Positions 8,197 to 17,514 are shown, counted from the stretch's first letter. The stretch: 64,000 bases of DNA from an uncultured Lachnospiraceae bacterium (GCA_905233955.1 CAJOFQ010000001.1:40343-104342), one strand, 5' to 3'. Notes: generated by a model not told the origin, from the letters alone. A program made the numbers and translations.

Positions 8197-8706
8197 ATCA
8201 GCAAGTTGATGATCAATGAGCAGATCAGGGACAGTAAGGTTCGTCTGATCGGCCCTGAGGGGGAACAATTGGGAATTATGTCTGCGCGTGAGGCACAGGC
8301 GATAGCCTATGAAGCGGATCTGGATCTGGTTAAGGTTGCTCCAAATGCCAAGCCGCCGGTTTGTAAGATAATCGATTACGGTAAGTATCGTTATGAGCTG
8401 GCTCGCAAGGAGAAGGAAGCGAAGAAGAAGCAGAAGACTATCGAAGTCAAGGAAATCCGTATGTCTCCGAACATTGAAGCTAATGACTTGAATACCAAGA
8501 TGAACGCGGCCAGAAAGTTTTTGGCCAAGGGCAACAAGGTAAAGGTTACACTGCGTTTTCGCGGCAGAGAAATGGCGCATATGCAGCAGACACGCCATGT
8601 GTTGGATGATTTCGCCAAGCAGCTGGAGGATGTAGCTGTAGTGGAGAAGCCCGGTAAGCAGGAAGGACGCACCATTAGTATGGTTTTAAGCGAGAAAAAA
8701 TCATAA
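8197..8706 (+). CDS. infC: Translation initiation factor IF-3 (AUC start)
   Basis: A 169-residue IF-3 that keeps 30S subunits free and checks the start codon and initiator tRNA. The N domain (NEQIRDSKVRLIG, LGIMSAREA), the linker VAPNAKPPVCKI and DYGKYRYE and the basic C domain are all recognisable. The longest conventional frame begins at TTG 8206/ATG 8209, but the GGAGGTG site at 8185-8191 is 14 or more bases from these. The in-frame ATC at 8197 is five bases after it and gives SKLMINEQIR, which aligns with the mature Bacillus N terminus SKDFIINEQIR as I recall it. IF-3 genes often start with AUU, a codon IF-3 itself rejects, giving autoregulation; AUC is in the same class. Confidence 0.85.
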   Translation: MSKLMINEQIRDSKVRLIGPEGEQLGIMSAREAQAIAYEADLDLVKVAPNAKPPVCKIIDYGKYRYELARKEKEAKKKQKTIEVKEIRMSPNIEANDLNTKMNAARKFLAKGNKVKVTLRFRGREMAHMQQTRHVLDDFAKQLEDVAVVEKPGKQEGRTISMVLSEKKS

Positions 8707-8722
8707 AGGAGGATGAATCATT

Positions 8723-8920
8723 ATGCCCAAGATGAAGACAAAAAGAGCTGCTGCAAAGCGGTTTAAGATGACCGGCACAGGAAAGCTCAAGAGAAACAAG
8801 GCTTATAAGAGCCACATCCTGACCAAGAAGAGTACTAAGCGCAAGAGAAATCTCCGCAAGTCTACTATGACGGATGAAACCAATGTTAAGAACATGAAGA
8901 AGATTTTACCTTATCTGTAA
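8723..8920 (+). CDS. rpmI: 50S ribosomal protein L35
   Basis: A 65-residue, strongly basic protein starting [15 protein letters not shown], with [14 protein letters not shown] and the C-terminal MKKILPYL, all typical of bL35. ATG 8723 has an AAAGGAGGATGAATC site. It is the middle gene of infC-rpmI-rplT and is controlled from the attenuator at 8014-8196. Confidence 0.97.
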   Translation: MPKMKTKRAAAKRFKMTGTGKLKRNKAYKSHILTKKSTKRKRNLRKSTMTDETNVKNMKKILPYL

Positions 8921-8948
8921 AGTGATTTGTTAAGTAGGAGGGATTAAA

Positions 8949-9305
8949 ATGGCAAGAGTAAAAGGCGGTATGAACGCAAAGAAGAAGCATAAAAGAGTAT
9001 TAAAGCTTGCCAAAGGTTTTCGCGGAGCGCGTTCCAAGCAGTATCGTATTGCTAAGCAATCCGTAATGAGAGCATTAAACAGCGCATATGCAGGCCGTAA
9101 ACAGCGCAAGCGTCAGTTCCGTCGTCTGTGGATTGCCCGTATCAATGCCGCAGCAAGGTTGAATGATATATCCTACAGCAAGTTTATGTATGGCTTGAAG
9201 CTGGCAGGGATTGACTTGAACCGTAAGGTTTTATCAGAGATGGCTGTAAGTGATGCTGCAGGGTTTGCTAAGCTTGCTGAGATCGCCAAGGAAAAGATTG
9301 CCTGA
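8949..9305 (+). CDS. rplT: 50S ribosomal protein L20
   Basis: A 118-residue bL20 starting [16 protein letters not shown], with the long basic N-terminal helix and the globular C domain ([19 protein letters not shown]). L20 is an early 23S rRNA assembly protein and, in Firmicutes, the repressor of its own operon through the infC leader. TAGGAGGGATTAAA precedes ATG 8949. No convincing hairpin terminator follows directly, only a T-rich stretch at 9305-9313. Confidence 0.97.
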   Translation: MARVKGGMNAKKKHKRVLKLAKGFRGARSKQYRIAKQSVMRALNSAYAGRKQRKRQFRRLWIARINAAARLNDISYSKFMYGLKLAGIDLNRKVLSEMAVSDAAGFAKLAEIAKEKIA

Positions 9306-9333
9306 TTTTTTTTGATGTTATTTAATTTTTTCC

Positions 9334-9362
9334 TTGCATTGTCAGGATAATTAGTGTATAGT
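9334..9362 (+). promoter_or_regulatory. Sigma-A promoter for tRNA-Glu
   Basis: TTGCAT (9334-9339) and TATAGT (9357-9362) with 17 bases between. Transcription would start near 9369, at the base of a perfect 9-base-pair hairpin (9369-9377 with 9384-9392) that ends four bases before the tRNA. Confidence 0.6.
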
Positions 9363-9396
9363 ATCTTTTGTTGTGACTGAAATGTCACAACAGTTT

Positions 9397-9468
9397 GGTT
9401 CGTTGGTCAAGTGGTTAAGACGCCGCCCTCTCACGGCGGAATCAGGGGTTCGACTCCCCTACGAACTG
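9397..9468 (+). tRNA. tRNA-Glu (anticodon CTC)
   Basis: A full cloverleaf folds: acceptor GGTTCGT with ACGAACT (G1-U72 wobble), D arm around GTCAAGTGGTTAAGAC, anticodon stem CCGCC/GGCGG with loop CTCTCAC giving anticodon CTC, variable AATC, and T arm AGGGG-TTCGACT-CCCCT. The discriminator is G and no CCA is encoded. It reads GAG codons. It sits alone between rplT and rimP with a promoter in front. Confidence 0.95.
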
Positions 9469-9490
9469 GGCAGGTATAGTGTTGTTGTGT

Positions 9491-9524
9491 TTGAGAGTGG
9501 TTATCCACTCTCAACTTTCGTTTT
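9491..9524 (+). terminator. Hairpin between tRNA-Glu and rimP
   Basis: TTGAGAGTGG (9491-9500), loop TTAT, CCACTCTCAA (9505-9514): a perfect 10-base-pair stem followed by CTTTCGTTTT. It could end the tRNA transcript, but no other promoter is evident before rimP, so it may instead be partially read through or act as an attenuator. It shares 14 bases (9500-9513) with the antiterminator arm of the infC leader. Confidence 0.55.
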
Positions 9525-9558
9525 AGGAACATAATTTTGGAAAGGAATGTGACAACTG

Positions 9559-10023
9559 TTGTCTAAAAAAAGTGAATACGAGAAAAAAACACAGGAATAT
9601 ATAGTCCCATTATTGGATTCACACGGTTTTTTTCTATACGATATTGAGTATGTCAAGGAACAGGGCGAAAATTACTTAAGGGTTTATATTGACAAGCCTG
9701 ATGGGATCACAATAGATGATTGTGTAGCAATCAGCCGCGAGATGAACGAGATATTGGATCGCGAAGATTATATTTCAGACGCATATACATTTGAGGTCAG
9801 CTCTCCAGGTGTAGAAAGGCGTCTTAGGAAGCCGGAGCACTTTACCGGCGCCGTTGGAGAGAAAATAGTTGTAAAGCTTTTTGCCGCATTGAATGGAAAA
9901 AAAGAGCTGGAAGGGTTCTTGGAATCCTTCGATAACGATGCGATTGGCATAAGTTGTGATGATGAATTGCACACTATTCTGTTAAAGGATATTGCCATTG
10001 CAAGACTGGCTTGGAAGGAATAA
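9559..10023 (+). CDS. rimP: Ribosome maturation factor RimP
   Basis: A 154-residue RimP, needed for late 30S subunit maturation. Recognisable segments are the GFFLYDIEYVKEQGENYLRVYID strand region (residues about 20-42), DDCVAISREMNEILD and FEVSSPGVERRL, followed by the small C-terminal barrel. The start is taken as TTG 9559; a stop lies three codons upstream, so only CTG 9556 competes. The AAGGA at 9542-9546 is somewhat distant. First gene of the nusA-infB operon in the order usual for Firmicutes. Confidence 0.9.
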   Translation: MSKKSEYEKKTQEYIVPLLDSHGFFLYDIEYVKEQGENYLRVYIDKPDGITIDDCVAISREMNEILDREDYISDAYTFEVSSPGVERRLRKPEHFTGAVGEKIVVKLFAALNGKKELEGFLESFDNDAIGISCDDELHTILLKDIAIARLAWKE

Positions 10024-10066
10024 TCTGTAATTTAGATAAATGGTGTTTTAACAACAGGAGGATATC

Positions 10067-11302
10067 ATGGAGAACACGGAACTTCTTGATGCGCTTAATT
10101 TATTAGAGGCTGAGCGCAACATAAGCAAAGAGATTCTGCTCGAAGCTATTCAAAACGCACTTCTTATCGCTTCAAAGAATCACTTTGGCAAGGCAGATAA
10201 TATTGAAGTGACGATTGATCCGGACACATGTGTTTATCATGTAATTGCCAGGAAAACCGTTGTAGAAACAGTTGAGGATGATTTGGAGCAGATTTCACTG
10301 GCAGATGCTCAAGCTGTTGACGGTAGTTTTTCAATTGGCGATGTGGTTGGTATCGAAATCCAGTCCAAGGAATTTGGTCGTATAGCTACAGCCAGTGCTA
10401 AAAATGTTATCTTACAGAAGATTCGTGAGGAAGAGCGCAGGGCGGTTTTCGAGGAATTTGAAGCTAAGAGACATACAATTGTTACGGGTATTGTACAGAG
10501 ATTTATTGGCCGTAACATCAGTATAGATTTGGGCAATGCTGATGCCATGCTCAATGAAAACGAACAGATCAAGGGAGAGCATTATCATCCTACAGATCGT
10601 ATTAAAGTCTATATTCTGGATGTTCGTGATACCCTTAAGGGTGCCAGGATCAGGGTTTCGAGAACTCATCCTGACCTGATCAGATGCCTGTTTGAGGAAG
10701 AGGTTACCGAGGTTCGGGACGGAACTGTTGAGATAAGAGCCATTGCCAGAGAAGCGGGTAACCGCACCAAAATATCTGTATGGTCCAACGATGAAAATGT
10801 TGATCCGGTTGGTGCATGCGTAGGCGTAAATGGCGCCAGAGTCAACGCTGTAACAAGTGAGCTTGGCAACGAAAAAATTGATGTTACAGCCTGGAATGAA
10901 AATCCGGCCATGTTTATAGAAGAGGCTTTGAAGCCTGCAAAGGTTATTTCCGTTATAGCTGATTCCGATGAGCATACGGCAAAGGTTATCGTGCCTGATT
11001 ATCAGCTTTCTCTTGCGATAGGCAAGGAAGGTCAGAATGCCAGACTTGCAGCCAGACTTACCGGATTTAAAATTGATATTAAAAGTGAAACTCAGGCGAG
11101 AGAGTCAGGAGAATTTGATTTCCTGTATTACGATGAAGATGACGAGTATTATGACGACGATGAATACGAGTATGATGATGAATATGATGATAGCCAGGAG
11201 TATGAAGACAGCGAAGAAAGTACCGACGAAGAGTATTTAGAGGGCGATACGGACAGTATTGGACAGTTAGAGGATACAGAAGAATCGTCAGAAGATGAGT
11301 AA
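10067..11302 (+). CDS. nusA: Transcription termination/antitermination factor NusA
   Basis: A 411-residue NusA that binds RNA polymerase and modulates pausing, termination and antitermination. The N-terminal polymerase-binding domain (1-125), S1 domain (about 130-200), and two KH domains (about 200-345, with VGACVGVNGARVNAV and LAIGKEGQNARLAARLTG) are intact. The last 60 residues are an extremely acidic tail rich in Asp, Glu and Tyr, absent from Bacillus NusA. ATG 10067 has AGGAGGATATC. It overlaps the next gene by eight bases; ylxR, usually found between them, is missing. Confidence 0.95.
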   Translation: MENTELLDALNLLEAERNISKEILLEAIQNALLIASKNHFGKADNIEVTIDPDTCVYHVIARKTVVETVEDDLEQISLADAQAVDGSFSIGDVVGIEIQSKEFGRIATASAKNVILQKIREEERRAVFEEFEAKRHTIVTGIVQRFIGRNISIDLGNADAMLNENEQIKGEHYHPTDRIKVYILDVRDTLKGARIRVSRTHPDLIRCLFEEEVTEVRDGTVEIRAIAREAGNRTKISVWSNDENVDPVGACVGVNGARVNAVTSELGNEKIDVTAWNENPAMFIEEALKPAKVISVIADSDEHTAKVIVPDYQLSLAIGKEGQNARLAARLTGFKIDIKSETQARESGEFDFLYYDEDDEYYDDDEYEYDDEYDDSQEYEDSEESTDEEYLEGDTDSIGQLEDTEESSEDE

Positions 11303-11618
11303 GGACAATGACAGAGCGCTTTCCATGCTTTCTATGGCATGTAAGGCGGGCAAGGTTAAAAGCGGAGAATTTGCGGTAGAGAAGGCTGTCAAAGAAAACA
11401 AGGCTTTTCTTGTGATAGTGGCCAGTGATGCCTCATCTGCCACAAAGGAAGCGTACCTTGTTATGTGCAAAAACAGAAACATTCCCATCGTAGAGTACAG
11501 TAGTAAAACAGGTTTAGGAAAGTCAATAGGAAAAGAGTTTCGTGCAGCGGTTGCTGTTTGTGATAAGGGTTTTTCCGAGAACATTGCCGAACGGATGAAT
11601 TCATATCCGAGGATTTGA
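11295..11618 (+). CDS. rplGA: L7Ae-family ribosomal/K-turn protein YlxQ
   Basis: A 107-residue protein of the L7Ae/L30e/Gadd45 fold, which binds kink-turn RNA; the Bacillus homologue YlxQ has this activity, though its physiological target is unsettled. The segments [19 protein letters not shown] and [16 protein letters not shown] match the family. It starts at ATG 11295 inside the end of nusA and is followed 13 bases later by infB. Length is usual for the family. Confidence 0.85.
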   Translation: MSKDNDRALSMLSMACKAGKVKSGEFAVEKAVKENKAFLVIVASDASSATKEAYLVMCKNRNIPIVEYSSKTGLGKSIGKEFRAAVAVCDKGFSENIAERMNSYPRI

Positions 11619-11631
11619 CGGAGGTAGATCT

Positions 11632-14340
11632 ATGGCAAAGATGAGAGTTAATGAATTATCTAAGGAGCTGGGTGTCAGTAATAAAGAGGTATTGGCTCTG
11701 CTCCATGAGAATGGCTTTGAAAATGTTAAGAGCCATTCCAGCAATATTGAGGATGACGCCATAAATCTGGTAAGAGGTAAGTTCTCGGGAGCATCACAAG
11801 CACCGGAAGCTGTTGTTTCCAAGGAGACAAAAGCGGATAATAGTATACCGGCAAAACAGGCTTCCAAGGCACCTGACGCCGAGAAAAAAGCTGCAAGTGA
11901 CGATAAAAAGCCTGATGAGGCCAGTGCGGCTAAAGAGCGGCCAAAGCGCCCCAGACCGGTTAAGAAAAAGAATATAACTACAGTATTCAACATGAAATAC
12001 TCCAGTCAGCAGCGTCAGGGAGAGGGACAAGGCGAGCGCCGCAAGGAGCGCACATCGGCTTCCAGAAACAGAGACAGGGATGCCAACCGAAGAAATGCGC
12101 CAAAGACTGCTGACAGGCCTAACCGCATTATCCGTCCCAGGCCTGAAAGTGAGAGAACCATCCGACCTAAGGCAACTTTGCCGAAGCCTGAGGAGAAGGT
12201 AATTATCCCTGAACCGGAGCCTGTTGTTGAGGAAGTTAAAACTCCAATTGATAACACACCCAAGATTGATGTGGCGCCTGTTCCTGCAGCAGCAGACACG
12301 GTTAAGGTTGAAAAAGAGCACACAGAGGATCGTCCTTCTAAAAAACAGGATACCATTTTGGAGGATAAGGACAATAGCCCTGTTGTTTCTGAGTCGAAGC
12401 AGGCTTCTGAACAGAAGAATTCTTCCAATCCCAAGGATTCCGGTAAGAATCGTAAAAAGAAAAAGGATCGTGATGCCTTAGGCAAGAAGAAGGATCGTTA
12501 TGTTAACCTTGAAAAGAAGGAACGAAACAAGCGCAGCCGTAACCAGGCCCGTCAGCCTCAGGAGAGGACTTCCGATGAGATAATCACACTTGTGCTGCCG
12601 GAAAGGCTGACTATAAAGGAGCTGGCTGACAAGATCCAGATTGCGCCTTCTGCTATCGTTAAAAAGCTGTTTATGAAGGGTACCATGGTTACTGTTAATC
12701 AGTCGATAGAGTATGATCAGGCTGAAGAGATTGCCATGGAATATAACTGCATATGTGAGCCTGAGGAGAAGGTTGATGTTATTGCGGAGCTTTTAAGAGA
12801 GGATGAAGAGGATCCTAAGAATCTCAAGGCTCGTCCTCCTGTTGTCTGCGTAATGGGTCATGTAGATCATGGTAAAACATCGCTTTTGGATGCAATAAGG
12901 GATACCAGAGTAACTGCCAGAGAGGCAGGAGGCATAACACAGAAGATTGGTGCCTATGTTGTTTCTGTAAATGGTCAGAATATCACCTTTTTGGATACCC
13001 CCGGTCATGAGGCTTTTACTGCAATGCGTATGCGAGGCGCTAATTCTACAGACATTGCCATACTGGTTGTTGCAGCGGATGACGGTGTTATGCCGCAGAC
13101 AATAGAGGCTATAAATCATGCCAAGGCTGCTAATATTGAAATTATAGTTGCAATCAACAAGATTGATAAGCCAAATGCCAACATTGAACGCGTAAAGCAG
13201 GAGCTTTCCGAGTATGAACTGATTCCGGCTGATTGGGGCGGAAGTACTGAGTTTGTTCCGGTTTCAGCTCATACACATGAGGGTATTGAAGAGCTTTTGG
13301 AGATGATCCTTTTGACCTCTGAGGTTCTGGAGTTAAAGGCTAATCCTAATCGTAACGCCAGAGGTCTGGTTATAGAAGCAGAGCTTGATAAGGGGCGTGG
13401 TGCAGTAGCTACCATCCTAGTTCAAAAGGGAACTCTTAAGGTAGGAGACCCTGTAGCTGCAGGAAGCTCTTACGGCAGAGTCAGAGCCATGGTTGATGAT
13501 AACGGGGAGAATGTCAAAGCCGCAGGTCCTTCTGTTCCGGTAGAGATATTTGGACTTTCTGAAGTTCCTAATGCCGGTGAGATATTCGTTGCGATGGATT
13601 CTGAAAAAGAGGCCAGAAGCTTTGCAGAAACCTTCATCACTGAGAGCAAGAACAAGATGGTTGAAGATTCCAGAATGAAGATGTCTCTAGACGATCTGTT
13701 CTCACAGATCCAGGCCGGTAATCTTAAGGAGCTTGATATTATTGTTAAGGCGGATGTTCAGGGTTCGGTGGAAGCTGTTCGCCAGTCGCTGGAGAAGCTG
13801 TCTAATGACGAGGTAGTAGTAAAGGTAATTCACGGCGGTGTAGGAGCCATAACCGAAAGTGATGTCAATCTGGCGTCTGCATCCAACGCTATTATTATCG
13901 GATTTAATGTAAGAGTGGATAATGTAGCAAAACAGACTGCGGATCATGAGGGCGTGGATATTCGCCTGTATAAGGTTATCTACAATGCTATCGAGGATGT
14001 AGAGGCTGCCATGAAGGGTATGCTTGAGCCTGTTTATGAAGAGAAGATTATTGGCCATGCTGAGGTTCGTCAGATATTCCGTTCTTCAGATGTGGGCAAT
14101 ATTGCAGGCTCCTATGTATTGGATGGAACCATTCAGCGTGATTGCAAGATACGCATCTTCCGCGAAGAAGAGATGATCTATGAGGGTGTATTGTCGTCAC
14201 TCAAGAGATTTAAGGATGATGTCAAAGAAGTTAAATCAGGATATGAATGTGGTCTTGTATTTGGCGGATTTGACGACATGAGGGAAGAAGATCACATCGA
14301 AGCGTATATAATGACAGAGGTTCCGAGGGAGCGTTTATGA
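11632..14340 (+). CDS. infB: Translation initiation factor IF-2
   Basis: A 902-residue IF-2, the GTPase that brings formyl-Met-tRNA to the 30S subunit and drives subunit joining. The N terminus carries the IF2-N module (residues 1-55), then a long charged disordered linker (about 60-310), a second IF2-N domain (about 320-385), and the G domain with GHVDHGKT at 409, DTPGH at 455 and NKID near 510. Domains II to IV follow to the end. Length is long but normal for Clostridia with an extended linker. The start has GGAGGTAGATCT. It ends in an ATGA overlap with rbfA. Confidence 0.97.
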   Translation: MAKMRVNELSKELGVSNKEVLALLHENGFENVKSHSSNIEDDAINLVRGKFSGASQAPEAVVSKETKADNSIPAKQASKAPDAEKKAASDDKKPDEASAAKERPKRPRPVKKKNITTVFNMKYSSQQRQGEGQGERRKERTSASRNRDRDANRRNAPKTADRPNRIIRPRPESERTIRPKATLPKPEEKVIIPEPEPVVEEVKTPIDNTPKIDVAPVPAAADTVKVEKEHTEDRPSKKQDTILEDKDNSPVVSESKQASEQKNSSNPKDSGKNRKKKKDRDALGKKKDRYVNLEKKERNKRSRNQARQPQERTSDEIITLVLPERLTIKELADKIQIAPSAIVKKLFMKGTMVTVNQSIEYDQAEEIAMEYNCICEPEEKVDVIAELLREDEEDPKNLKARPPVVCVMGHVDHGKTSLLDAIRDTRVTAREAGGITQKIGAYVVSVNGQNITFLDTPGHEAFTAMRMRGANSTDIAILVVAADDGVMPQTIEAINHAKAANIEIIVAINKIDKPNANIERVKQELSEYELIPADWGGSTEFVPVSAHTHEGIEELLEMILLTSEVLELKANPNRNARGLVIEAELDKGRGAVATILVQKGTLKVGDPVAAGSSYGRVRAMVDDNGENVKAAGPSVPVEIFGLSEVPNAGEIFVAMDSEKEARSFAETFITESKNKMVEDSRMKMSLDDLFSQIQAGNLKELDIIVKADVQGSVEAVRQSLEKLSNDEVVVKVIHGGVGAITESDVNLASASNAIIIGFNVRVDNVAKQTADHEGVDIRLYKVIYNAIEDVEAAMKGMLEPVYEEKIIGHAEVRQIFRSSDVGNIAGSYVLDGTIQRDCKIRIFREEEMIYEGVLSSLKRFKDDVKEVKSGYECGLVFGGFDDMREEDHIEAYIMTEVPRERL

Positions 14341-14726
14341 AAAAAAACAGCGCCAGACATGGCCGGATTAATGAAGATGTAATGCGTTCATTGTCGGCTA
14401 TTATCCGTTCTGAGGTTAAGGATCCGAGAATCAGTCCTATAACCAGCATTACAGGAGTTGAAGTAACTAATGATCTAAAGATCGCAAAGATATATGTCAG
14501 TGTTTTTGGGGAACAGGATCAGTTGGATCAGACAATAGAAGGTCTGAAACACTCAGCAGGTTTTATTCGCGGACAACTGGCCAGAAGGCTGAATCTTCGC
14601 AATACGCCTGAACTTAATTTTTTACCGGATTCCTCTATAGCATATGGATTGATGATGTCTCAGAAAATAGATGAGGTTATATCCGCTGATCATTCAAATG
14701 ACAAGGAGGACGACATTGAGTCTTAA
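14337..14726 (+). CDS. rbfA: Ribosome-binding factor A
   Basis: A 129-residue RbfA, a KH-like protein that binds free 30S subunits and matures 16S rRNA helix 1, important in the cold. [21 protein letters not shown] and [19 protein letters not shown] are characteristic. It overlaps infB by four bases (ATGA) and overlaps the start of nrnA by 11 bases. Confidence 0.95.
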   Translation: MKKNSARHGRINEDVMRSLSAIIRSEVKDPRISPITSITGVEVTNDLKIAKIYVSVFGEQDQLDQTIEGLKHSAGFIRGQLARRLNLRNTPELNFLPDSSIAYGLMMSQKIDEVISADHSNDKEDDIES

Positions 14727-15684
14727 TTTTGATCAAATCTTATCAGGTAAAAAAACTGTGGCAATAGCCGGTCATGTTCGCCCGGATGGGGACTGCGTAG
14801 GCTCTTGTATGGGGCTTTATAATTATATAAAGTCTGTATATCCAGATATAGAAGCCCAGGTGTATTTAGAGCCCATACCTGAGGTATATAAATTCATGGC
14901 CAATACTGATACAATCAAGCAGGCAGATGGTGTAACCGAAGTCTATGATTTATTTGTTTGTCTTGATTGCGGTGACAGCAGAAGGCTTGGGGCTTCAGCA
15001 GCAGTTTTTGATAACGCAAGACATACCCTCTGCGTAGATCATCATATGAGTGATCATGATTTTGCTGAGGATAATTATGTTTTTCCCAAGGCAAGCTCTA
15101 CATGCGAGCTTTTGTTTGAGCTTATGGATCCGGATAAGGTCACAAAGGATGTCGCAGCATGTCTCTATACTGGTATTGTCGATGATACCGGAGTATTCCA
15201 GTACGATGGAACCTCATCCAAGACAATGCGTATTGCGGGAATACTTATAGACAAGGGGATTCCATTTTCAAAGATCATTCAGAAAACTTTTTATGAAAAA
15301 ACATATAAGCAGAACCGTATTATGGCAGAGGCTTTGTTGTCTTCAAAGCTGTATGATGACGGCAGAATAATAGTAACATGGCTGTCAAAGGATACTTTGG
15401 ACAGATACGATGTAATTGCCTCAGATACTGAGGGAATTGTTGAGGCATTAAGGTCTACCAAGGGCGTAAGCGTAGCTTTATTTCTTCATGAGAATAATGA
15501 TGGAACCTATAAGGGCAGCCTTCGCGCAAGCGTAGATGTCAATCTGGTTAATGTAGCCAAGCTTTATGATGGAGGCGGTCACACCAAAGCTGCCGGATTT
15601 ACAGCAACAGGTGATCCCGAGCATGACATTATACCAAGGCTTTTAGATGCTATACGGAAGGAATTAGATGAGCAAACTAAATAA
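14716..15684 (+). CDS. nrnA: Bifunctional oligoribonuclease/PAP phosphatase NrnA
   Basis: A 322-residue DHH-DHHA1 phosphoesterase that degrades short RNA and dephosphorylates 3'-phosphoadenosine 5'-phosphate. GHVRPDGDCVGS, LDCGD and the DHH motif in VDHHMSDH mark the Mn-binding catalytic domain; GGGHTKAAGF near the C terminus belongs to the substrate-binding DHHA1 domain. The frame is open upstream to 14671, but TTG 14716 follows AAGGAGG at 14703-14709 and gives the usual N terminus, so I place the start there, inside rbfA. truB overlaps its 3' end. Confidence 0.92.
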   Translation: MSLNFDQILSGKKTVAIAGHVRPDGDCVGSCMGLYNYIKSVYPDIEAQVYLEPIPEVYKFMANTDTIKQADGVTEVYDLFVCLDCGDSRRLGASAAVFDNARHTLCVDHHMSDHDFAEDNYVFPKASSTCELLFELMDPDKVTKDVAACLYTGIVDDTGVFQYDGTSSKTMRIAGILIDKGIPFSKIIQKTFYEKTYKQNRIMAEALLSSKLYDDGRIIVTWLSKDTLDRYDVIASDTEGIVEALRSTKGVSVALFLHENNDGTYKGSLRASVDVNLVNVAKLYDGGGHTKAAGFTATGDPEHDIIPRLLDAIRKELDEQTK

Positions 15685-16588
15685 TAATTTATACACCGGC
15701 TTCCTGAATATCAACAAGGAAGCCGGTTTTACTTCATTTGATGTGGTAGCAAAACTACGAGGTATTTTAAAACAAAAAAAAATAGGCCATACAGGGACTT
15801 TAGACCCAGAGGCAGTAGGAGTATTACCTGTTGCCCTTGGACGCGCCACAAAGGCTATTACGCTGTTAGAAGACCATAGTAAGGAGTATGATGCCTGTCT
15901 TCTGCTGGGAAGGGAAACAGATACATATGATATATGGGGAAAAACTATCTCTGAAAGCAGTATTATTCCTGATAATAATACAATAACAAGGACCATAATG
16001 TCATTTACAGGGGATCAAATGCAGATTCCTCCCATGTATTCAGCTAAGAAGGTTAATGGTAAAAAGCTGTATGAGCTGGCCAGAGAGGGCATAATCATCG
16101 AAAGAAAGCCATCACCCATACATATTTCGGATATTAAGATTCTAAATATTGATGGAAACAGGGTGGATTTTCACATTAATTGTTCAAAAGGTACATATAT
16201 TCGCAGTCTGTGTCATGACATAGGCGAGATTCTAGGCTGTGGGGGATGTATGTGCTCGTTAAAAAGGACAAGGGCAGGACAGTTTACTCTGGATACGGCA
16301 CACAGTCTGGAAGAAATAGAAGAGCTTATATCATCAGATAATGGTGATGGAATAGATTCCTGGATACTGCCAATTGATTCCGCATTTAAGGATTTACCTG
16401 AAATTTTTGTGAAGGAAGATTCAACTAAAAAGGCAAAAAATGGGAATTTTTTATTCGAATCTGATGTGGTAAAATTGGAAGCGGAAAAAAATGACAAATT
16501 TCGAGTCTACCTCGAAAAAAATAATTTCCTCGGAATATATGAAAAGCGTGGCAATAAATTTTACCCAAGAAAGGTATTTATAGAGTGA
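15668..16588 (+). CDS. truB: tRNA pseudouridine-55 synthase TruB
   Basis: A 306-residue TruB, which makes the universal pseudouridine 55 in the T loop of tRNA. GFTSFDVVAKLR and GHTGTLDPEAVGVLPV hold the catalytic aspartate in GTLDP; PPMYSAKKVNGKKLYELAREG and CSKGTYIRSLCHDIG are further family blocks. The C-terminal region carries a degenerate PUA-like domain. ATG 15668 lies inside nrnA (17-base overlap) and its 3' end overlaps ribF by four bases. Confidence 0.95.
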   Translation: MSKLNNNLYTGFLNINKEAGFTSFDVVAKLRGILKQKKIGHTGTLDPEAVGVLPVALGRATKAITLLEDHSKEYDACLLLGRETDTYDIWGKTISESSIIPDNNTITRTIMSFTGDQMQIPPMYSAKKVNGKKLYELAREGIIIERKPSPIHISDIKILNIDGNRVDFHINCSKGTYIRSLCHDIGEILGCGGCMCSLKRTRAGQFTLDTAHSLEEIEELISSDNGDGIDSWILPIDSAFKDLPEIFVKEDSTKKAKNGNFLFESDVVKLEAEKNDKFRVYLEKNNFLGIYEKRGNKFYPRKVFIE

Positions 16589-17514
16589 AAATTTTACATA
16601 GTTTTGATGAATTATATGACAACGAAGGCTCTGCTGTTACCGTGGGAAAATTTGATGGTTTACACATGGGTCATGAAAAATTGGTTGAAAAGATAGTTAA
16701 CAAAAAGTCAGAAGGTCTTCGTTCTATAGTAGTGACATTTGAGAGAATGTCAGACAACACAATTTTGAAAAAAAGTGACAAGCTTCTCATGACAAAAGAA
16801 GAGAAGGAGACACTTTTTGCTCATAGCGGTGTAGACATATTGCTTGAATTGCCATTTGACCGGCATTTGATGCAAATGAGGGCTGATTTGTTTGTAAAAA
16901 ATCTGTCAGAAAAGCTTCATATGAAATATCTTATCGTGGGAGATGATTTTCACTTTGGATATAAGGGGGCTGGAAATACCGGTCTTTTACAGGAATTGTC
17001 CGATGTTTTCGGGTATGAAGTGGATGTAATCAAAAAAATTCAATATGAAGACGCTGTTGTATCGTCTACAAGGGTCAGAAATGAAATAAAAAATGGCAAT
17101 ATTGAGCTTGCAAACGATCTGTTGGGACACCCATACTTTTTAATAGGTAAGATTATTCATGGAAATCAGATAGGAAGTACGAAAATAGGCCGTCCAACCA
17201 TAAATATACAACCATCTGATGATAAGCTTCTGCCTCCTAACGGAGTCTATGTTACAAAGGTAGAGATGACGGGCCGTATATTTCACGGAGTAACTAATAT
17301 AGGACTAAGGCCTACTATAATAGAAGAAATAAAACATATTAATGTCGAAACTCATATATTGGATTTTAATAATAATGTATATGATAATTACGCAAGAGTG
17401 ATGTTTTTTTCATTTTTAAGACCTGAAATGAAGTTTGAAAATCTTGGTGAATTGTCAAAACAAATAGAAAATGACATACACACAACATATATTTATTTTA
17501 ATCAGAAAAAATGA
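16585..17514 (+). CDS. ribF: Bifunctional riboflavin kinase/FAD synthetase
   Basis: A 309-residue RibF that converts riboflavin to FMN and then FAD. The N-terminal FAD synthetase half has GKFDGLHMGHEKLV (nucleotidyl-transferase HxGH) and SSTRVRNEI; the C-terminal kinase half has IGRPTINI and PPNGVYVTKV. The start (GTG 16585) overlaps truB. Base composition falls here toward AT, and the gene ends without a clear terminator; a strong promoter follows. Its FAD is the substrate of the ApbE encoded at 33554-34606. Confidence 0.95.
   Translation: MKILHSFDELYDNEGSAVTVGKFDGLHMGHEKLVEKIVNKKSEGLRSIVVTFERMSDNTILKKSDKLLMTKEEKETLFAHSGVDILLELPFDRHLMQMRADLFVKNLSEKLHMKYLIVGDDFHFGYKGAGNTGLLQELSDVFGYEVDVIKKIQYEDAVVSSTRVRNEIKNGNIELANDLLGHPYFLIGKIIHGNQIGSTKIGRPTINIQPSDDKLLPPNGVYVTKVEMTGRIFHGVTNIGLRPTIIEEIKHINVETHILDFNNNVYDNYARVMFFSFLRPEMKFENLGELSKQIENDIHTTYIYFNQKK

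Noticed and set aside
11117..11302. Tandem DNA repeat of GAT/GAA units
   Set aside because: The pattern follows from coding for an Asp/Glu/Tyr tail of NusA with mixed codons; it is not an exact DNA repeat.
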